Positions 58,668 through 64,000 of a stretch of 64,000 nucleotides of DNA are shown here, one piece after another. This DNA is from Chimonanthus salicifolius (lineage: Eukaryota > Streptophyta > Magnoliopsida > Laurales > Calycanthaceae). The notes under the pieces were generated by a model that was not told the DNA's origin, did no database searches, and saw only the letters and a list, made by a program, of their open reading frames with translations. Made by a program: the position numbers and the translations under genes. The DNA is taken from contig CM023538.1 in NCBI GenBank assembly GCA_013350335.1, positions 60,377,080 to 60,441,079 on the forward strand, read 5' to 3'. Positions within the stretch are counted from its first letter, which is position 1. Each line of letters begins with the position of its first letter.

Positions 58668-59444
58668 TGACAACGGTCGCCGACACCTACCGTCAATTCT
58701 TTACTTTTGTCCCTTCGCCCATTTGGTCATTACATCTCTGTCATTGATCCAACCCACAACATCTGTATCCAATTTAACCAGGTGCGACACGCCAACCTTT
58801 CTCAAGTTTTATACACACCCTTATTTCACCGTTATTTTACCTTTTCTTTTTATAAAAATTAAAATTTTATCATTATAATTATCATCGAATGCTAAAATCT
58901 CCTCTATTTAGGATCCATTTTACAAATTCCTCTTCTCCAATTAACTCTATCATAATTTATATCATCAGTAAATTTATAATCAAGTATGTTCTTTATTTAT
59001 TCTCTAAAAATTTTTAGTGATCGACCTCTCTTTTTTGTACCTTTAATATGTAACGTCTCAAGTCTAGAAATTGAGGTTATGCTTAATCTTCTATTAAGAT
59101 GACCACACTATTACAAACAAGTTTCTCTCAGTTTATTTGAATTAATTTTAAAATATTTGTAATATATTCATTTCTAATTCTACTTTTTAAAGTTAAATTG
59201 CTCATCCAAAGTAGCATACATATTCTTAAGTCTTCAATTTCTCTATTTGGCATTCCTTCGTTACCGACACTTTATTCTATTTACATAAAGGAAACTCTTT
59301 ATTCACACAAAACTCTAAAGACTAATAAATTTTGCCCACATTTCTTATATCACATTAATCAAACATCTCCCATAAAAAGAAAATGACAGACTACCCAAGT
59401 GGGCATATCAGAAATAACCTCTATAATTCAAATGGACGTGTCGT
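58668..59444. other. Upstream region of gene G with LINE relic
   Basis: Resembles 9030-9380 with 10940-11310, and 43410-43920, so it belongs to the duplicated unit. About 59060-59350 matches the antisense LINE remnant at 10940-11310 but is more decayed. Frames at 58663-58878 and 59198-59386 lack any domain. Confidence 0.45.
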
Positions 59445-59454
59445 CTATTTATAC
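59445..59454 (+). promoter_or_regulatory. Putative TATA box of gene G
   Basis: CTATTTATAC about 50 bp upstream of the ATG, followed by a short leader that ends in a GA run. Spacing suits a short 5'-UTR. Inferred from position and composition. Confidence 0.5.
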
Positions 59455-59500
59455 TCTGCCGCACTCATATTACACAGACGAACGAAGCAGAGAGAGAGAG

Positions 59501-62500
59501 ATGGACGAGAGAGTCTACGAAGCAGCAATAACTGGGAATGTAAGCTCACTGTCTTCACTGCTAAGTGAAGACCCCAATATTCTTGATCGTGTTTTGGTTC
59601 GTGAGGCTGCTAAACAGACACCTCTCCACATAGCATCCCAGTTTGGGCATGTGGATTTTGTGAAAGAGATCTTGAAAGAGAAACCTGAATTTGCTCGCCA
59701 ATTGAACTCTCAAGAACGAAATCCACTGCATCTAGCTTCGGCAGAGGGGCACATACAAGTGGTAAAAGCACTGCTAGAAAATGATACACATGCATGTTTT
59801 GTTCATGATCGAGATGGAATGATTCCTCTTCATCTTGCTGCAATCAAAGGCAGAGTAGAGGCCATGAAAGAGTTGGTGATTGCAAAGAAAGTTACGATAC
59901 TGATCAAGACAGATGGAGGGGAGCCTCTCTTGCACTTGTGCCTGAAACATGATCGATTTGAGGCTGTAAAAATGTTGATAGAGATAGCAGGTGATGATAC
60001 AGAGTTCATGAGCTCGAAAGATGAAGATGAAAATACTCTACTCCACCTCCTTGCAGCCAAGAGACAGTACAAGGCATGTTTTCATCTAATACTTATTCAT
60101 CCGAATACTTTCTATTATTTTATTACTTTCAATTTTCTTTTGCATGTTTTGATTTCTAACTTGTCAAAAACTTGTCCTGAATAGTTGTTTCATCACGTCC
60201 CAAGTGTTCAAAAAATACAGAAAAATAGTTCAAATATTAGACAAATACAATTTCCTTAGCCCTAATTTTCATACTTGAATTACTGTAAGTGAGTTTCCTT
60301 ATTGGGTCATTTTCCACGGTAGAAACATTCATCTTTTATGTACAATTGGAATTTTCATGTTTTCTTCCAAATATCCATTGTGGCAAGGAAAATTTGTTTA
60401 ATATTTTCTTATTCAAATTGTATTTTTCAAATATTTGTCTGTCAAATTTTTTTTTAAGAAAATCAATGTTAAAAAAGTCATATTAATGTTTGACTCACAT
60501 CATTCATTATGCATCATAAAATTAAATTTGACGTAGTGTGAAATATTATCTCGTCAAAGTGAGGAGGAAATTCTCTCTCTTTGTCATTAAATTTTATTAT
60601 CTCAACTTATATCATATAACATGCATCATAAAATTTATTTGCATTGAATCCTTCATTTGTGTTAAAAATGAAGAAAATGTCCTCTCATCACAGCGAGGAA
60701 ACTGATGTAGCACACAGGTGGGACCCGAGCCACAACGTGTGAAACACCTTTCCTTTCCCTTTCCTTTCCAAACAAGAGAAAGCAAGTTTCCCTCTTCAAA
60801 CAAAATTCCTGCCCAAGCACCGACGGAATCGTCGGTTCCAGCACTTCACCGAGAAGCAAATTCCATCTTTGATTTCTTTCTTTCTTATTTATTCTTGTTT
60901 CTATTTTCTTTCTATGTTGTTTGATTTTCGTTTTGATTTTGTTTCTTATTTTGGCTTTTGGGTTTCTTATAAAACCCCAATTAGAGAATCCAATATAGAC
61001 AGATTTTGATAATGGATTAAATTCGAGTTTGGCTTTTACCTTGTTTATCTTCTTCTTCCTCGGTGGAGGTCGACGGTGTTGTTCTTCCTCTTAAGGCTCC
61101 TGTTGTCGCCGGCGTTCGTCAGCAACTCTGAAGTTTTGATCTCCTCCCCTGCCTGCAAGCAGGAGGTTGAGCCTTTCCCAAACCCGAATCATCCGGACTG
61201 CTTGCCGCCCTATTCCTCTGGTTTGGTTTTCCAAACGACCCGACACGGGTCTGATTCCATTCTATCCATCTATCCCTACTACCTCCTCCAGATCCGTCCA
61301 CGCCTCAGCCTCTCCACCCCCACAGTTCTGATTCGCCCCAATCCAACTCATATTCCGGCCATCCTTCACCAACCTTCACTCAACCCAGATCTCAACATCA
61401 CACCTAGTTCCTGTTCGTGCAGAACAGAGCACTGCCCAACTCCTAACACTCTTTCCCTTCTTATTATTTTATTTATCCACTCCACCTTAGTGACATCCCT
61501 TACTTTTCCTTATTATTCTATTATTACCCATCTTTAAATCCTGGACCATTGACAGTAAACCGAACCTACCATTTCATGACAATTACCTAATTAACCCATT
61601 ATTTCCATTAAACACTTTGGACCCCATTTATTAAACCTATTTAATGCCCATTCTTTATTTGTTTAGTCGGACCACCCATCTTTATTTGTTTAGTCGGACC
61701 ACCCATCCATACCCAAACCCGAACCTGACCTGCCTCATCAGAAAATGGATAACTCGTAAGAAGAAGAAAATGGTTTATTTTTTATTTTTTTTTCATTCTT
61801 CACAAGAAGCTCTTTTTTAATGGAAGAAAAGAGAGGGTCTCATTTTCTAGGCTCTTCATTTTCTATATCTTAAAAGTAAACAATGTGAAGACATTTTCCT
61901 ATTTTTTTCAATCACTAGAAATACAAAACAAAGAGTTCCCAGCCAAACACTTGAGGGCTGGAAAATGATCCTTGCCACTCTTTTTCCGGTGAAACATTTT
62001 CCTAGCAAAAATGGCATTTCCCTTTCTGTGGGATATGAATAAAAGGATGTTTTTGAAAACCCATAATCGTTCAATTGCGAACTTGATTGAAAGAATCAAC
62101 AGTATTGGCTCTTTCTTTTCTTTTTACAAAACATCTGAACTACCTGAAATTGTTGTGCAGATCATTAAACTGTTGTTCCCTGATGGGGAAAATGCCAAGG
62201 GATTGGATGTAAATACCATGAATGTAAATGGTTCTACACCCTTAGATGTATTACAAGAGGTACCTGGTAGATGCAATCGTAAAAAAATTGAAATGGTCTT
62301 TAGAAGTGTTAAAGCCAAGCGAGCAAGAGAATTACCCAAATCGACACGCAATCAAGTCCGAAAGCAGAGCTTGAAGGCATCGGTTGATAAATCAGGCGAA
62401 TGGACCAACAGAAGTCGAGATATGCTAATAGTCGTGGCCATACTAATAGCAACGGTGACCTTCCAAGCTATGATAAACCCTCCTGGAGGTGTTTGGCAAC

Positions 62501-63030
62501 AAGACGAGTGTTTCAATAACACAAATGTTTACCAAAAGGTTGATTGTGGCACACCTTACGACGTTATTCACAAAGCAGGAAATGCAATTATGTCTGATAC
62601 ATATTTTCAGGGATACTTAATTTTCATAATATCAAACTCTGTAGGCTTTGTCCACTCCATACTACTAATCTTACTGCTGGTGTGTGGATTCTCTTTCAAA
62701 AGTAAGCGACTGATGCAGTATTTGATAATTATCCTTTGGATCTGTGCCATTTCAATGTTGATTACTTATGGGTGTTCCCTCACCGCTCTATCCATAAACT
62801 CATGGGTGGTCAACATTGGCTTCTTTAGCAACGTCTTTCTTGGGTGTGGATTGTCATCAGTTCTGCTCGGCATCGCATGTCTTTTTAAGCATGTCAACAG
62901 GTTTCTCAACAATATTGGAATTGTTCATTTGTTTTGGCGGACCATGTTCAAAGTCAAGAAAGGATTGGTTCAAAACAAGATGGCTTCAACTCCTAGAGAA
63001 GATCCTCATGACCTTGCAACTCAACTGTAG
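59501..63030 (+). CDS. Gene G: ankyrin-repeat PGG-domain membrane protein with a GC-AG intron
   Basis: Exon 1 is 59501-60073 and exon 2 is 62161-63030, phase 0; product 480 aa. The donor position aligned with A and E reads TACAAG|GCATGT, a GC donor; the acceptor is TTGTGCAG|ATC. Ankyrin cores lie at residues 40 (TPLHIASQFGH), 75, 109 (IPLHLAAIKGR), 142 and 180 (LLHLLAAKR). The basic linker KAKRARELPK leads to the PGG domain (NPPGGVW, PPGG at 298-301) and four hydrophobic helices. The loop after PGG has three Cys not seen in A. The C-terminal tail is short. The start is the ATG right after the GA leader; an in-frame upstream ATG at 59399 lies before the TATA-like box and is rejected. No lesion is seen. 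If the GC donor is not used, exon 1 reads on for 37 codons to a stop at 60184. C and F are broken relatives. The function is inferred as plant immunity or stress signalling at a membrane. Confidence 0.9.
60074..62160 (+). other. Gene G intron, 2.1 kb
   Basis: The first 550 bp match the relic intron of C. About 60740-61040 is the second copy of the leader-like repeat at 56129-56450. About 61040-61520 is GC-richer with an open frame (61076-61537) that has no recognisable domain; it may be part of an inserted element. A 28-bp tandem duplication (TCTTTATTTGTTTAGTCGGA...) lies at about 61665-61720. From 61741 the sequence matches the F intron. Confidence 0.6.
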
Positions 63031-64000
63031 CTCATGTCTTTATCAGTAGTAATCTTATCATGCTAAATCCCATATTACTCTTCTTTTTAAGGGCTTTGTT
63101 GATAATTAGTTGGCTATGTATTTCATGCTATGTATTGTTGTTTTTCAGTTTGTGTAGTTCAATTTCAATATGGGATTTTATATTTTTTGAATTAATTATT
63201 TTATTCTCATCCATATCAGATTTTTATTTTTTATTATTTACCTTTTCTTCTTAATAGCTGGTTGAGAAATTATTTTGATTGAAATTTATATATAAGTAAT
63301 TGAAATTTCTAAGTGCTTCTTTTAATCACAAAAATTATTGTCCTAGCTTTTTTTCACAATCGATAAATTCATCTTGTCAAAAATTTGTAACTGAGCTTTT
63401 GGACCAAAAAACTTTAGCCAAAACTTTTGAGATCAAAATAATTAAAATTGAACACAAAATTCAATTTTTATCTCAACTACAAATTTTGACCAAGATAAAT
63501 TTCTTTATTGATGACAACAAAAAATTTCAATGGACTGTCATGAGAAAAAATTCAAAATAAAAATTTGTCTATTTTTTTACTAAAAGTTTCAGTAAAGATT
63601 TTTCAATCCAAGCCCATTTATAAATTTCAGCCGAGTGGAAAATTAAAATGTTGTTGAAAAGAACGGCCGATTTTAAGAACAAAAACCGAGACAAGGAAAA
63701 GAACATTTGAAAAGATATGGATCATAGAAAGAAAAGATCAGAACTAGTGAACAGAAAATCAAATATTGAAAAGAAAAAAAAATGAGAGCTATTGCTTTTT
63801 ATAAGCCCAGATTTTCCGGGTCGGCTCTTTACAAATGGTATCAGAGCCGAGTTCAGCACTCGAACTGTGTGGGACTTCTATTGGATTCATTGGGTAGAGC
63901 CGGGGACGGCTCTAGGCTTTAGGGGTAGATTGTAAGACCATGACCCGGCCCAGATAGTTGAGTCCATGAAGGTTGATCTAAGTGAAATGCTAATTGGGAG
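63031..64000 (+). repeat. Segmental duplication after gene G, ending in a TRIM
   Basis: From about 63188 it repeats 39567-40380 nearly base for base, without the SINE. At 63836-63848 TGGTATCAGAGCC is a perfect 13-base initiator-tRNA-Met primer site of the T3 mini-LTR element, which runs off the window end. No gene. Confidence 0.8.

Noticed and set aside
59399..59500. Upstream in-frame start for gene G
   Set aside because: The extra 34 codons lie before and across the TATA-like box and GA leader and are not conserved in A, D or E.
61076..61537. 153-codon frame in the gene G intron
   Set aside because: No recognisable domain, lies inside a well-supported intron, and shows Pro/Ser-rich content expected of GC-richer noncoding DNA; kept only as a note.

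Overview
The window reads as an AT-rich nuclear segment of a flowering-plant genome. The signs are intron-containing ankyrin-PGG (PF13962-type) genes of the ACD6/BDA1/ITN1 class, a Ty1/copia element, tRNA-primed mini-LTR elements (TRIMs), tRNA-derived SINEs and hAT-type elements. The species cannot be told from sequence alone. There are no prokaryotic operons and no CRISPR array.

The organising theme is a tandem cluster of ankyrin-repeat/PGG membrane-protein genes in all stages of birth and decay. Every copy has the same two-exon plan: exon 1 encodes the ankyrin repeats, and a phase-0 intron leads to exon 2, which encodes the last repeats, a basic linker and the four-helix PGG domain. Three copies look intact: gene A (14340-16467, +), gene E (46576-50724, +) and gene G (59501-63030, +). 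The rest are broken: a transmembrane scrap (about 17.8 kb), fragment B (18.9-19.5 kb, split by a solo LTR), fragment C (26.5 kb, exon 1 with its first repeats deleted), gene D on the minus strand (34752-28981, frameshift and stops) and F (37.8-38.7 kb, exon 2 only). A and D are sisters, B and F are sisters that share the same nonsense codon, and C resembles G.

Layout. 0-14 kb: gene-poor, with two hAT MITEs, SINEs, a TRIM-like element and LINE remnants. 14-20 kb: gene A, a TRIM and relics. 20.07-26.09 kb: a complete but broken copia element on the minus strand with unusual TA...TA LTR ends. 26-35 kb: fragment C, a TRIM, a MITE with a perfect 8-bp target duplication, and gene D, whose intron holds a TRIM and a 2.9-kb non-autonomous LTR element. 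36-41 kb: F and flank. 41.56-43.27 kb: a minisatellite of about 47-bp units. 46-51 kb: gene E with a triplicated TATA-like core upstream and a long LTR-filled intron. 51-59 kb: two direct 1.85-kb repeats around hAT remnants. 59-63 kb: gene G, whose intron appears to use a GC donor. The sequence after G repeats the sequence after F.

Proteins of this class are plant membrane proteins linked to immunity and stress signalling. The cluster is therefore plausibly a fast-evolving defence-related locus diversified by segmental duplication and transposon insertion. That function is inferred from family knowledge, not shown by the sequence.
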